Origin: Metarhizobium sp964253915
GTDB lineage: Bacteria; Pseudomonadota; Alphaproteobacteria; Rhizobiales; Rhizobiaceae
Assembly: GCF_964253915.1 (NCBI RefSeq)
Contig: NZ_CAXUSG020000019.1
Span: forward strand, 1-64,000
DNA length: 64,000 nt
Reading direction: 5' to 3'
Part shown: piece after piece, positions 33,107-42,073 of the stretch
Position numbering within the stretch: the stretch's first letter is position 1
How the letters are laid out: each line of letters begins with the position of its first letter
Notes under the pieces: model-generated
Told to the model about the DNA's origin: nothing
The model's database searches: none
What the model saw: only the letters and a program-made list of their open reading frames with translations
Position numbers and translations under genes: made by a program

Positions 33107-33445
33107 TCAGATCCTTTCTGGAGCGGAGGCCTTAGCCTCCCGCTGACTAAGGCGACGCATCACGCTGTCTTCCGACATTTCGGCGATCTTCTCGATCATC
33201 ACGCTTATGTCCGACGTGTCGAAATCGCCTGGAGGCGGCATCGCAGAGAAACCGTCAGCGATCGCTTGGGCGGTTCCGCCTAGCATGGCGCTTGTGCGCA
33301 TTGCTGCTCGGCGGGGATCTTGATGCAGAAGGCAAATCTCGGCGAAAGCCGCAGCGCAAACTGCCTGCAATGCGAGGATCTGGTTGCCCATGACATGGTT
33401 GCGTACGATCAATTGATCGACGATTGCGACTAGGTTTTCATCCAT
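33107..33445 (-). CDS. Hypothetical helical protein (112 aa)
   Basis: The start at 33445 has GGGGA upstream. The product is alpha-helical: NLVAIVDQLIVRNHVMGNQI, then LQAVCAAAFAEICLLHQDPR, and an acidic/amphipathic end. I do not recognise a family. It lies 42 nt after the start of the globin-coupled receptor's stop region, between two chemoreceptor genes on the same strand, so it may be a co-expressed accessory. Confidence 0.6.
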   Translation of the reverse strand: MDENLVAIVDQLIVRNHVMGNQILALQAVCAAAFAEICLLHQDPRRAAMRTSAMLGGTAQAIADGFSAMPPPGDFDTSDISVMIEKIAEMSEDSVMRRLSQREAKASAPERI

Positions 33446-33487
33446 GTACGTTCCCCGGCAAACCATTGAATCATTTCATGCAGGAGG

Positions 33488-35062
33488 TCAGAACTCCTGC
33501 CAGCTGCCGGCCGCGCGGGCCGCTCCGAACTGATTGGAGACAGTGGCGATCAACCGGCGCGCCGGTGAGCGCTGGACCTCAGTCGGCTTTTCAACCCGGC
33601 GGACATTGTCCACCTTGAAGCCGGAAACAAGCTGCGCAAGACGGACCGCTTCGGCCGACATTTTCATGGTTGCGGCAGACGTTTCCTCGACCATGGCAGC
33701 GTTCTGCTGGGTAATCAGATCCATGTTGCTGACTGCCGTGTTGATCTCGGCAATGCCGGATGCCTGCTCTTTCGCCGATTGGACGATCGTGCTCATATGC
33801 TCGTGAATTGTCTGAACCTGGCCCCCGATGGTTCGAAGGATTTTGCCGGTGTCATTGACCAGTGCCACGCCGCGCGACACGTCAGCGGATGATTTGCCGA
33901 TCAGCTCGCGTATTTCCTTCGCCGCCTTCGCCGAGCGTTGCGCCAGTTCCCGGACCTCCTGCGCGACAACTGCAAAACCCTTGCCCTGATCGCCGGCGCG
34001 CGCCGCTTCAACCCCCGCGTTGAGCGCCAGAAGATTGGTCTGGAAGGCGATTTCGTCGATCGTTCCGATGATCTGCGTCATGCGCTGCGACGATCCTTCG
34101 ATTTCGCTCATCGCTTTGACCGCTTCCTCGACGATCACGCCGGACTGCGCCGCTTCGGTTGCCGATTGCAATACGACCTTCTGAATGTCGTCCGTGCGTG
34201 TCTGAGCCTGCCGGGAGATTGTGGCGATCTGCTCGAGGGCCGCCGCCGTCTGCTCAAGCGCAGACGCCTGGGTCTCGGTACGCTTGGCCATATCGTCCGT
34301 CGCCGACGAGATCTCGTTCGATTGCATCGACACGGTATCGACGGAATCGCTGATTTGGGACAAGGCAGCACCGAGGCTGCCGATCGAGGCATTATAGTTG
34401 TCCTTGAGGCTCTGGAAGTCCGCCGCCATTTCCTGGCGAAGTGAGGCGGTAAGGTCGCCGGCGGCCAGGGAATTCAGGGCGCTGTCGAGCGCGGCGATCA
34501 CCTTGTCCTGTTCTTCCTTCAGCTGCAGCTGGGTCTCTTCGGCCTTTTTTCGCTGGGTGTCGAGAACATCAAGATAAACGGAGATCGCATAATCCATATC
34601 CACCAGCGCCGCCTTGACGACGGAGGAAATGTCATCGCCAAGCTTCTTGGCCTTTCGCCGATGCAGAACCCCTGAAAGTTCCTGATCGACCACCGATCGC
34701 ACGATGGATTCGAGAATGAGCGCATAGCCGCCGATATACCAACGCGGCTCCAGCCCAAGCCGCGCATGGGTGCGGCCGACTGTGGAAACAGCCTCGACAT
34801 AACTATCGTCAAAGCTGGCCGAAGCAATTCTTTTCCAATGATCGACCTGGCGGGCTTTTGCGTGCTGGATATGCGCCTCGTTTGCAAAGAAATGCGCCGT
34901 ATCGGGATGAACACGGGCCTTCTTGTAAAATGTGTCGAGTGCGCCATCGAGGGAGCCACCTATCGTTGGTGAAAGGGCTGCCAGGGAACGTCGCTGTTCG
35001 GTGTCGAGACCAACAAAATTGAGGCGTTCATTCAGTTGTCGCTGTGCGCTATGGTCCGACAT
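33488..35062 (-). CDS. Globin-coupled chemoreceptor (HemAT-like)
   Basis: The 524-aa soluble receptor begins with a protoglobin domain (about 10-170); the proximal haem histidine is His99 in VGRTHARLGLEPRWYIGGY. A helical linker, a HAMP-like stretch (NSLAAGDLTASLRQEMAADF), and the signalling domain follow, with IDEIAFQTNLLALNAGVEAA at the tip. No membrane helix is present. Such proteins sense oxygen by haem and steer aerotaxis. It lies near other receptors but no che genes are in the window. Confidence 0.93.
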   Translation of the reverse strand: MSDHSAQRQLNERLNFVGLDTEQRRSLAALSPTIGGSLDGALDTFYKKARVHPDTAHFFANEAHIQHAKARQVDHWKRIASASFDDSYVEAVSTVGRTHARLGLEPRWYIGGYALILESIVRSVVDQELSGVLHRRKAKKLGDDISSVVKAALVDMDYAISVYLDVLDTQRKKAEETQLQLKEEQDKVIAALDSALNSLAAGDLTASLRQEMAADFQSLKDNYNASIGSLGAALSQISDSVDTVSMQSNEISSATDDMAKRTETQASALEQTAAALEQIATISRQAQTRTDDIQKVVLQSATEAAQSGVIVEEAVKAMSEIEGSSQRMTQIIGTIDEIAFQTNLLALNAGVEAARAGDQGKGFAVVAQEVRELAQRSAKAAKEIRELIGKSSADVSRGVALVNDTGKILRTIGGQVQTIHEHMSTIVQSAKEQASGIAEINTAVSNMDLITQQNAAMVEETSAATMKMSAEAVRLAQLVSGFKVDNVRRVEKPTEVQRSPARRLIATVSNQFGAARAAGSWQEF

Positions 35063-35251
35063 CGAGTTGCCTTAAAGCGGAAACACACGTCCCGCGGTAG
35101 CCTTGATCAAGGCGTTAGATTGGCGCTTCAGCCTTTCAGGAAGGCTACGAACGCATCGGTGGAAAGGATTTCCGTAGATACTAATATTAGGGCTTAAAGG
35201 TTAACGAGCCGCTAATATACCTCGCCACTCTCTTTTGAGTTGAGTGAGCTA

Positions 35252-35548
35252 TTAGTCTAACGCCGCTGCCGATTTACTTGGAACAAGCTCGAAGGCGACA
35301 CCGATTTCGGTCAATGTGCGACGAACAACTTTGCCGGGCTTGGCGGTCCCGTCTTCGAAGACGAGTTCGACGTCGTCCGGCAGACCTATCGAGGATTCGA
35401 GTATGACTTTTGCCCCACCCTCGGACATATTGCGCACAATCCCGTTGAACGAACTTGCGCCCGCATTGAAAAGGATGCGCACCGTCTTCAAGGTCTTCCA
35501 TCGGGGAAAGGCACGCCGTTCTTCTTGCACGGCCTCTGCAGTCGTCAT
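35252..35548 (-). CDS. PilZ-domain cyclic di-GMP receptor
   Basis: The 98-aa protein is a stand-alone PilZ domain. The RxxxR motif is R12-R16 in RRAFPRWK and the (D/N)xSxxG motif is in RNMSEGGAKV. Both cyclic di-GMP binding elements are intact. It starts 2 nt after the stop of the HD-GYP response regulator on the same strand, so it is probably the output partner of that signalling operon. Confidence 0.9.
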   Translation of the reverse strand: MTTAEAVQEERRAFPRWKTLKTVRILFNAGASSFNGIVRNMSEGGAKVILESSIGLPDDVELVFEDGTAKPGKVVRRTLTEIGVAFELVPSKSAAALD

Positions 35549-35550
35549 GA

Positions 35551-36651
35551 TTAGATCGCTTCTCTATAGTAGATGGTCTCGGGAACTGAAGTCTCGTCGC
35601 CCTGGCTGTCTAGAGCCGGCTGTTCGAGATTTTCCAGCATAATCTTAAGGATTGACGGCATTGCCTCGAGGAACGCTTCAACGCACCGCGGATCGAACTG
35701 GCTACCGGACCGCTCCCGGATGTGCTCTACCGTTCGTTCGACGCTCCATGCCTCCTTGTAAGGCCTCGCTGTTGTCAGCGCGTCGAAATTGTCCGCCAGC
35801 GCCACGATGCGACCGGATAACGGAATAGCGTCACCAGAGAGACGGAAAGGATATCCTTGCCCGTCCCACCTCTCATGATGGCTTCCGGCAATTTCGGCCG
35901 CGAGCTGCAACAGGCTGGAATTGGATTCTCGCAGGATGTCGCAGCCGGCAATCGTGTGCCGTTGCATGGCCGCGAACTCCTGTTCAGTCAGCTTACCCTT
36001 TTTCAACAGCACCGCATCGGGAATTGCCACCTTTCCGATGTCGTGCATCGGCGAAGCGAGACGGATATCGGAGCAATATTCGGGCTTGAGACCGTAGGAG
36101 ATCGCGATCGCCTCCGAGTAACATCCGACGCGTTTCGTGTGCTTTGCGGTTTCTGCGTCCTTATAGCTTGCAGCGATCGCCAGTCGATCGATGATCTCCT
36201 CTTCGCGGGCGCGCAGCTCGAGGACCGCCTTATCCACTTCCTCGCGCAACCAGGCTGCCTTGTCTGCGAGCTTGTTCTGCGCGTCGACCAAAGCCACCAG
36301 GTTGCGGATCCGGGCTTGGAATTCCAAGGGCTGCACCGGTTTGGTCAGAAAATCTATCGCGCCCGCATTCAGTGCGGCCATGCGCACAGCCGTGTCGCCG
36401 TCTGCGGTGACAAACACCACAGGCTTCATCTTGTACTTGTCGAAATGCATGATCTCGGTGAGCAGCTCGACACCGTTATAGTCTGGCATCTGGAAATCGA
36501 CGATCGCGATATCGAAATCAAGCGCCGGCATAGCCGTCAGGACGTCGACAGGGTGCCCGAACGGCACTGCGATGCATCCAGGAAGCTTTTCCACCAGTTT
36601 GGTGAGAAAGATAAGATTGGTCTTGTTGTCGTCGACGAGTAAGATTCGCAT
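35551..36651 (-). CDS. Response regulator with HD-GYP phosphodiesterase domain
   Basis: The 366-aa protein has a receiver domain (1-120; phosphoacceptor Asp52 in IVDFQMPDYNG, Lys104 in LTKPV) and an HD-GYP domain with His203-Asp204 (MHDIGKVAIPD), the HH pair at 258-259 and GYP at 266-268. These are the catalytic residues for cyclic di-GMP hydrolysis to GMP. It follows the hybrid kinase by 11 nt and precedes PilZ, so phosphorylation by the kinase likely controls it. Confidence 0.93.
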   Translation of the reverse strand: MRILLVDDNKTNLIFLTKLVEKLPGCIAVPFGHPVDVLTAMPALDFDIAIVDFQMPDYNGVELLTEIMHFDKYKMKPVVFVTADGDTAVRMAALNAGAIDFLTKPVQPLEFQARIRNLVALVDAQNKLADKAAWLREEVDKAVLELRAREEEIIDRLAIAASYKDAETAKHTKRVGCYSEAIAISYGLKPEYCSDIRLASPMHDIGKVAIPDAVLLKKGKLTEQEFAAMQRHTIAGCDILRESNSSLLQLAAEIAGSHHERWDGQGYPFRLSGDAIPLSGRIVALADNFDALTTARPYKEAWSVERTVEHIRERSGSQFDPRCVEAFLEAMPSILKIMLENLEQPALDSQGDETSVPETIYYREAI

Positions 36652-36662
36652 TCTTTTCCCTG

Positions 36663-38879
36663 TCAGTTCGCGCAGCGTTGCTTGTTGCTCGTCATGAGCT
36701 TTTCCAGCGCGCTCAATTGTTTCTCAGAAAAGTCCGAGCCGCGCAGGCGCTGGGACGTCTCTGCTATTTCCAACAAGCCTATGCTCGATGCCGCTCCCTT
36801 CAGCGTGTGCAAAAGCGGATCGATACGCCCGTAGTCGTTGGTCTTGAGAGCAACTGCGAGGTCGTCGAGAACCTTTGCGGCGTCGTCGAAGAAACTGGAA
36901 AGCAGTTCCTCGAAGGCCTCATCGCCCAAAGCATCCACAATTTCGCTGCGGCGCGCCGCAAAACCGTCGTCAAAGCTGCGACGATCTTCCCTGCCTCGTT
37001 CAGGCAGCGGTTCGGCGGCGGCGGTAATCTTTCGCGCGCCGGCCACGATGCTGCGCAACTGCGGCATTGTTACCGGCTTGCTCTGAAAAGCATTCATTCC
37101 CGCTTGCGTGCACATCAGACGGTCGTCGTCGGAGGCATTTGCAGTCATGGCGATAATAGCCAAATCGGCAGAGATCTCGGCCATGGCGCGAATTCGCCGC
37201 GTCGCCTCGATCCCATCGAGATTCGGCATCTGCATATCCATCAGCACCAGGTCGAAACTGTGCTGTCCGACGGCGGCGATCGCCTCGAAACCATCATTGG
37301 CGATCAGGACATGTTGACCGAGATGTCTGAGGAAGCCGGCAGCGACCTGTTGATTGACCAGATTGTCCTCGACCAAAAGGATGTTGAGAACCGGGAGTGT
37401 ATCAGAAGCCCCGGAGGACGGCGCCGAGGCCAGACTCGTTTCCGGCTGCTCATCGGCAGCCACCATCGGGATTTCAAACCAGAAGGTGCTACCCTCTCCC
37501 TTCGTGCTCGAAACACCGATGTCTCCGCCGAGGGCCTCGACGATCTGCTTGCAGATCGTCAGCCCAAGGCCAGTGCCACCATATTTGCGGCTGATGGAAG
37601 CATCCACTTGAGAGAACGGCCGAAACAGCTTGTCCATATTGCAAGGATCGATGCCGATCCCCGTGTCGGCGACCTCGATACGCAGCAAGGGTGAGTTCTT
37701 GCGGGCGGTTTCGGTGATTGTCATCGTGACGACGCCGTCGCGGGTAAATTTGACAGCATTGCTCAACAGGTTGAGCATCACCTGTCGCAGGCGCGTCGGA
37801 TCGGTCTTTATGCTGGTTGCCGTGAGCTTCTCCGGCAGAAGCAAGGCCACACGATTGCCATGTTCAAGCGCGCGGTCGCGGATCATTTCAACCGTCGCTT
37901 CGGCGAGAGGCAGCAATGCGACGCTGCGAATATCGACCTCGATCTTGCCGTGTTCGATCTTGGCGAAATCCAGGATCTCGTTGATAATCTCGAGCAACGC
38001 GTTTCCCGAGCGACGGATCGTCTGCACGCCCGGCGCCACTTCAACAGGAAGCGGGGACAGTTCGAGCAATTCGGCGGTTCCGAGGATTGCATTGAGAGGC
38101 GTGCGGATTTCATGCCCCATCGTCGCCATGAACTGGGACTTGGCCTGATTGCCGGCCTCGGCGGCGAGATAAGAAGCATTGAGTTCCTGGGCCATCGACT
38201 CCAGATCCAGACCGGCCCGCCTCACGGATCGAAGCTGCCGGCGCAGCGAGAAGATCAGGAAAATGACCGAGAAAACCAGCATCACCACCAGAACGGCGGA
38301 TTTGATCTGCAGGTTGAGAAGTTCGTTGCGGCTTTCCGCGCGATTTACCGACACCCAGTTGTTGGTATAGATAAGCAGTTCTTCGGTGTTGCCGATTGTC
38401 GTTTCGAGCTTGGCGTCGATCAGATCCATTTCCGCCACCGTCGGCGCCTTGCCGGCGGCGATCTTGTCGAAATATCCGACGATTCCGAAAACGACGTCCT
38501 TGATAGGAGCAATCTTCTCGATAACGCTGTTTTCAAGAGCGAACTTTTGCTCGAAATTTGCCTTCTCGATAATGTCCATGCGCGAATAGAGGATGTCGTA
38601 CCGCGTCGACAGCGCCTTCAGCCTTGTGGGGCTCAGGTCGTTTTCGACATGCATGAGATGCAACATCTCGTGCAGCCGGCGCGCTTCGCGATCGAGTTGA
38701 TAGACCGACCAGAGGGCATTCTCACGAATGCCATCCTGAAGCGTCGCGTAGCGATGGGATATGTCGGCCAACACATAGGCCAGGCCCAGCATCAAGACGA
38801 TCGCAAAGCCTTGCAAGGCCATGGTGGCCTTGCTCGCCCTGCGAATAACATCGCCATTATGCTGGGCAGCCGTTTTCAC
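36663..38879 (-). CDS. Hybrid histidine kinase with receiver and Hpt domains
   Basis: The 738-aa kinase has two membrane helices (about 24-40 and 195-212) around a helical periplasmic sensor, a HisKA domain with His256 in MGHEIRTPLNAILG, an ATPase domain (NAVKFTRDG, ADTGIGI, GGTGLGLTICKQI), a receiver domain with Asp548 in LVLMDMQMP and an Hpt domain with His691 in LLHTLKGAASSIGL. This is a complete phosphorelay. Its start overlaps the stop of the SUOX-like protein gene by 4 nt, suggesting the periplasmic protein is a sensor partner. Confidence 0.93.
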   Translation of the reverse strand: MKTAAQHNGDVIRRASKATMALQGFAIVLMLGLAYVLADISHRYATLQDGIRENALWSVYQLDREARRLHEMLHLMHVENDLSPTRLKALSTRYDILYSRMDIIEKANFEQKFALENSVIEKIAPIKDVVFGIVGYFDKIAAGKAPTVAEMDLIDAKLETTIGNTEELLIYTNNWVSVNRAESRNELLNLQIKSAVLVVMLVFSVIFLIFSLRRQLRSVRRAGLDLESMAQELNASYLAAEAGNQAKSQFMATMGHEIRTPLNAILGTAELLELSPLPVEVAPGVQTIRRSGNALLEIINEILDFAKIEHGKIEVDIRSVALLPLAEATVEMIRDRALEHGNRVALLLPEKLTATSIKTDPTRLRQVMLNLLSNAVKFTRDGVVTMTITETARKNSPLLRIEVADTGIGIDPCNMDKLFRPFSQVDASISRKYGGTGLGLTICKQIVEALGGDIGVSSTKGEGSTFWFEIPMVAADEQPETSLASAPSSGASDTLPVLNILLVEDNLVNQQVAAGFLRHLGQHVLIANDGFEAIAAVGQHSFDLVLMDMQMPNLDGIEATRRIRAMAEISADLAIIAMTANASDDDRLMCTQAGMNAFQSKPVTMPQLRSIVAGARKITAAAEPLPERGREDRRSFDDGFAARRSEIVDALGDEAFEELLSSFFDDAAKVLDDLAVALKTNDYGRIDPLLHTLKGAASSIGLLEIAETSQRLRGSDFSEKQLSALEKLMTSNKQRCAN

Positions 38880-39391
38880 TCGCCAACCTCTATTTTGGAA
38901 ATCTGCCAGACCGAGCGTGAAAAGTATTTCTCGTTGAACAGGCTGGGATTTGTGTCGAACGGATAGATCAAGAACAGCGGCCCCTTGTCGCGGACCGACA
39001 TCTGTTTTCCGTCCATCCGGGTGGCGAGCATGGTGTCAATCTTTGTAGCGTCCTCCATCGGGACGTCTGCGGAATAGTCGTTGAGAGCGATCACCTTCAG
39101 CTTCGAACCCTCCGCGCCGGCGGCATCAAGCACGGCGCGCAGCAACGGGCCGGAAAACTCCACTTTTCCGGACGTCCAAGGGGTCTCCATTTTCCCCGTA
39201 CGCCCTGCCAGCGCCTCCAGCATTTCAAGATCGAACTGGGCGGTGTCATCCACATTGGCATGCTTCAGGTGCGCCCCCTTGATGGTCAGCACGACATCAC
39301 CCTTGGGCTTGTCGAGAGCATATGCGTAGGACGTCGAAACGACGACGGCCCCCAAAGTTACGGCGGCTAGGATGGCGTGGCGAATTTTCAT
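38876..39391 (-). CDS. Periplasmic SUOX-fold-like protein without cofactor cysteine
   Basis: The 171-aa protein has a signal peptide ending near SYAYA-LDKP. The rest resembles the oxidoreductase molybdopterin-binding (sulfite-oxidase-like) fold: SGPLLRAVLDAAGAEGSKLK, IALNDYSADVPMED and GPLFLIYPFDTNP. There is no cysteine in the whole chain, so the molybdenum-ligating Cys of YedY/SUOX is absent. It is first in the operon with the hybrid kinase, HD-GYP regulator and PilZ gene. A ligand-binding role in signalling is inferred. Confidence 0.75.
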   Translation of the reverse strand: MKIRHAILAAVTLGAVVVSTSYAYALDKPKGDVVLTIKGAHLKHANVDDTAQFDLEMLEALAGRTGKMETPWTSGKVEFSGPLLRAVLDAAGAEGSKLKVIALNDYSADVPMEDATKIDTMLATRMDGKQMSVRDKGPLFLIYPFDTNPSLFNEKYFSRSVWQISKIEVGE

Positions 39392-39908
39392 TTTTCCCTC
39401 GAAAACGCGGTACGGAAACCGGATTCGCGTCGCGAATCCGCAAAAGGACTTCAGGAAAATTCCGGCTGATCGGAGAGGGCTTGAAGCATCATGCTTCGGC
39501 GCGGTCGCCGCAAACCCTGCGAATTGGCAAGCAGTCTACCCCAAATCTGGGAATATTTGCTTAAAGTGGGAGCGTGTTAAGCTGACCGTCGCACCATCAC
39601 ACGCGATCCAGGTCATGAGGGAGTAGAGACCTGAAAAACAGGAACTTTTCTCTTGTCATGCATTTGTTGGTTCTGTGCGATCTCGCAACGTTTCCGCCGC
39701 CCAGCCCCAAATTTAGGGCAGATTGTTTGAGCAAAGATGAAGTGAATGGAGCCAATTTGAGACAATCCACATTTTAGCCACCACTAAGGTGTTAACGCGG
39801 CGAGTTTCGTAGAACCCGTGATCGTTTGAGCGTACTATCGAAATGCCCCAAATAGCGAGTCTCAATGGTTGCAGCAGACAGAACAAGAAAAGGAGCTTGA
39901 GCCAATCA
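39392..39908. other. Intergenic stretch between the kinase operon and LuxR gene
   Basis: This 517-bp stretch lies between divergent genes and so must hold promoters for both. I see no convincing gene or FNR-type box in it. Short frames are not protein-like. Confidence 0.5.
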
Positions 39909-40634
39909 ATGCCGCATTCTACACCATCGCCAGAGGCCTGCCTTGCCTACCCCGACCTCAGTTCCAGGCCGAAACATCGCAACTTCCGACGTCACCCACT
40001 CGTCGACCGCACGCGCTTGGCGGTTCCATTCGAGAATGTGATGATCAGCGGGCTGGATATTGCAGATTTCGACTACGCGAGCTGTCGGTCCATCGATAGC
40101 GATCTTCCACCAGCCTTCGTTTATACCTATTTCGAGGAAGAGCTTTTCCTTGAGGATCCCTTCATCACGGCCTTGCCGCCCGAGCAAGCGGTGGTCACCG
40201 AAAACGACCTCTACCAAAGCTGTCCTCCCGGCCGCCGGCTTTCTCAAGTGCTTGAGCGCCACAATATCTGTAACAGAACCTACTTTTTGCAGCGCAGGAG
40301 CGACCATGTGTATGGCGCGGTCGGGTTTACTCGGCGCGAAGCGTTCAACCCCGAGGAAATCGAATATCTCGGCATGATTTCGCAGCCGCTGTATCAAGCC
40401 TTTACGAAGCCCGTTATGGACAGGTTTGCCGCTGAAAATCTTCGGCTCACTGCCGGCGAACTGGAATGCCTGCGCATGGCCAGCAAGGGCATGACGACAG
40501 AAGAGATCTCCGCTGCGACCGGCTTTCAGAAGAATACGATTAATACTTATTTCCAACTTGCTTCGAAAAAGCTCGACGCTACAAACCGCTCCCAAGCGAT
40601 CGCGGAAGCCATTCGACGCCATCTTATCGAGTAG
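39909..40634 (+). CDS. LuxR-family regulator 1 (autoinducer-binding-like domain)
   Basis: The 241-aa protein has an N-terminal autoinducer-binding-like region (about 30-165; EEELFLEDPFI keeps the Asp-Pro pair) and a LuxR helix-turn-helix (about 175-238: LTAGELECLRMASKGMTTEE, AISAATG-like and KKLDATNRSQAIAEAIRRHL). The usual tryptophans of AHL-binding LuxR proteins are not evident, so the ligand may differ. The ribosome-binding site AAGGAG lies 15 nt before ATG 39909, rather far. It is similar to LuxR 2 at 41312. Confidence 0.88.
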   Translation: MPHSTPSPEACLAYPDLSSRPKHRNFRRHPLVDRTRLAVPFENVMISGLDIADFDYASCRSIDSDLPPAFVYTYFEEELFLEDPFITALPPEQAVVTENDLYQSCPPGRRLSQVLERHNICNRTYFLQRRSDHVYGAVGFTRREAFNPEEIEYLGMISQPLYQAFTKPVMDRFAAENLRLTAGELECLRMASKGMTTEEISAATGFQKNTINTYFQLASKKLDATNRSQAIAEAIRRHLIE

Positions 40635-40840
40635 GGCAAAAGCTCCGCTTCAATAAATTTGCTCAGTTGCTTGCAATCGAAATGTCCTGTTAATGCTCAA
40701 TTAACTTATCGACCCTATTTTTAAGATCGTCGGTGATCAACGCGATCGGTGCTGCATGACGTCAGCCTGACATTCAAATTCGTATTGGGTTTTCTGACCG
40801 CAGCCGGCTCTTCAGCCTCACGCGGAGATCAAGGTGCAAC

Positions 40841-41056
40841 ATGTCCAACGTCATCAATTTCTACGACGCAGAGCGCCAGATCTTGCCCCCCGACCAGGCG
40901 ACACTCACCTCCATGCGTCTTTTGCGCAACAGCCTACAGGCATTGCAGCTTGAAATGGACGGGGTCCTCAGCAAGCTGATCGCGGCCAATGAAGCTGCTG
41001 ATGAGATGGCCGCGCAGGAAAGCGAGCTCGCGCCCAAGAATGCCCGTTCTCGATGA
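40841..41056 (+). CDS. Small hypothetical helical protein (71 aa)
   Basis: The protein begins SNVINFYDAERQILPPDQAT and continues as a helix with LRNSLQALQLEMDGVLSKLI, rich in Ala/Glu at the end. AAGGTG lies before ATG 40841. No family is recognised. It is followed by the CAIG paralogue at 41085, so the two are probably one transcript lying between two LuxR genes. Confidence 0.6.
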   Translation: MSNVINFYDAERQILPPDQATLTSMRLLRNSLQALQLEMDGVLSKLIAANEAADEMAAQESELAPKNARSR

Positions 41057-41084
41057 AACCAGCACGCCCTTGCCCTGCCCCAAA

Positions 41085-41309
41085 ATGCACACATCTTCGC
41101 GCGACCTGATCAGCAAACTCATCGATGACCTGCTTGCGGTCGGTTGCGATATGTGTGCTATCGGTGGCGGCTATTGCATCAATGAGCCCCAAGATGAGCC
41201 GAGGGCGTCGGCCGTCATGGTTCTACTCGCGGACTTCGGGCCTAGAACGCATCTTGTGGCGGATTTCAATGCCGAGCTTCGGGCTCGCGGGCTGTTTATC
41301 GAAATCTGA
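41085..41309 (+). CDS. Small CAIG-motif protein (74 aa), paralogue 2
   Basis: The product shares DMCAIGGGYCIN, the FGPRTHLVADF motif and a closing RGLFIEI with the protein at 30535. Two cysteines are conserved. ATG 41085 was picked by alignment; ATG 41040 would overlap the previous gene and neither has a strong ribosome-binding site. It ends 3 nt before the stop of the convergent LuxR 2. Function unknown; both paralogues stand next to regulator genes. Confidence 0.6.
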   Translation: MHTSSRDLISKLIDDLLAVGCDMCAIGGGYCINEPQDEPRASAVMVLLADFGPRTHLVADFNAELRARGLFIEI

Positions 41310-41311
41310 TC

Positions 41312-42046
41312 CTAGTCGATCAGGCGTCTGCGGATCGCCTCGGCAATCGCCTGCGACCGATTGGCTGCTCCGAGCTTCTTTACCGCGTTCTTGATATAGC
41401 TATTGACGGTGTCGCTCTGATAGCCCGTCTGTGTGGCAATTTCCTCGCTGGTCAGTCCGAGGCTTGCCTTGGCGAGACAAGCGATTTCGCCCTTCGTCAA
41501 GCGCATCTGCTGCGCGGCGAAACGCTCCATAAGCGGCCTGGTAATTTCCGTGTGGATCCCGCTGGACACCAAAGAGAGAAATTGCAGCTCTTCTGCATCG
41601 AAGGGCGTCTCCCGGGTGTAACAGACGGCCCCATATACCAGATCGTTGCGCATAACCGGGAATAGCGTCCGGTTTCGAATTCCAAAGGATCGAGCCAGAT
41701 ATTCCACGCGTTGTGGCGGAGGGGTCACCGCATAGACCTCGCTTTCCATAAGGACTCCCTTGCAGTCGCGCGCTGCCAGTGCGAAAGGATCGACCGCGGC
41801 AAGCCTGTCAGCGGTGTAGGCATCCACATAGGCGGGAGGCATGTCGGTATCGACCGATACGCCGCGGCCAAACCGATAGTGATCAACGTCCAGACCACTG
41901 ATGTAAATGTGGTCGAATGGCACAGCCAATCGAAAACGATCGATAATGTTGCTCCGGCCGAAGTGCCGGTGACTGGGAACCGATCGCAAGTCCTGGTATT
42001 CGTCCAGTGCATTGGGGCTGGTTGTCGACAGGGGTGTTATCGGCAT
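41312..42046 (-). CDS. LuxR-family regulator 2
   Basis: The 244-aa protein has the same build as LuxR 1: N-terminal ligand-binding-like region with AVPFDHIYISGLDVDHYRFG and VDPFALAARD, then a helix-turn-helix with LTKGEIACLAKASLGLTSEE and KKLGAANRSQAIAEAIRRRL. The Asp-Pro pair is kept but the usual Trp residues are not evident. An FNR/FixK-like box lies only 14 bp before the start at 42046. Confidence 0.88.
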   Translation of the reverse strand: MPITPLSTTSPNALDEYQDLRSVPSHRHFGRSNIIDRFRLAVPFDHIYISGLDVDHYRFGRGVSVDTDMPPAYVDAYTADRLAAVDPFALAARDCKGVLMESEVYAVTPPPQRVEYLARSFGIRNRTLFPVMRNDLVYGAVCYTRETPFDAEELQFLSLVSSGIHTEITRPLMERFAAQQMRLTKGEIACLAKASLGLTSEEIATQTGYQSDTVNSYIKNAVKKLGAANRSQAIAEAIRRRLID

Positions 42047-42059
42047 TTGTTTCTCTGAA

Positions 42060-42073
42060 TTGACTTAGATCAA
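42060..42073 (-). promoter_or_regulatory. FNR/FixK-like box next to LuxR 2 start
   Basis: TTGACTTAGATCAA matches TTGAT-N4-ATCAA at nine of ten defined positions. It is 13 bases from the LuxR 2 start codon, too close for class II activation of that start, so it may repress or serve an unseen transcript. Confidence 0.5.

Noticed and set aside
37860..38966. A 368-aa frame antisense to the hybrid kinase
   Set aside because: Composition is Arg/His-rich with no domain, whereas the opposite strand encodes a complete kinase.
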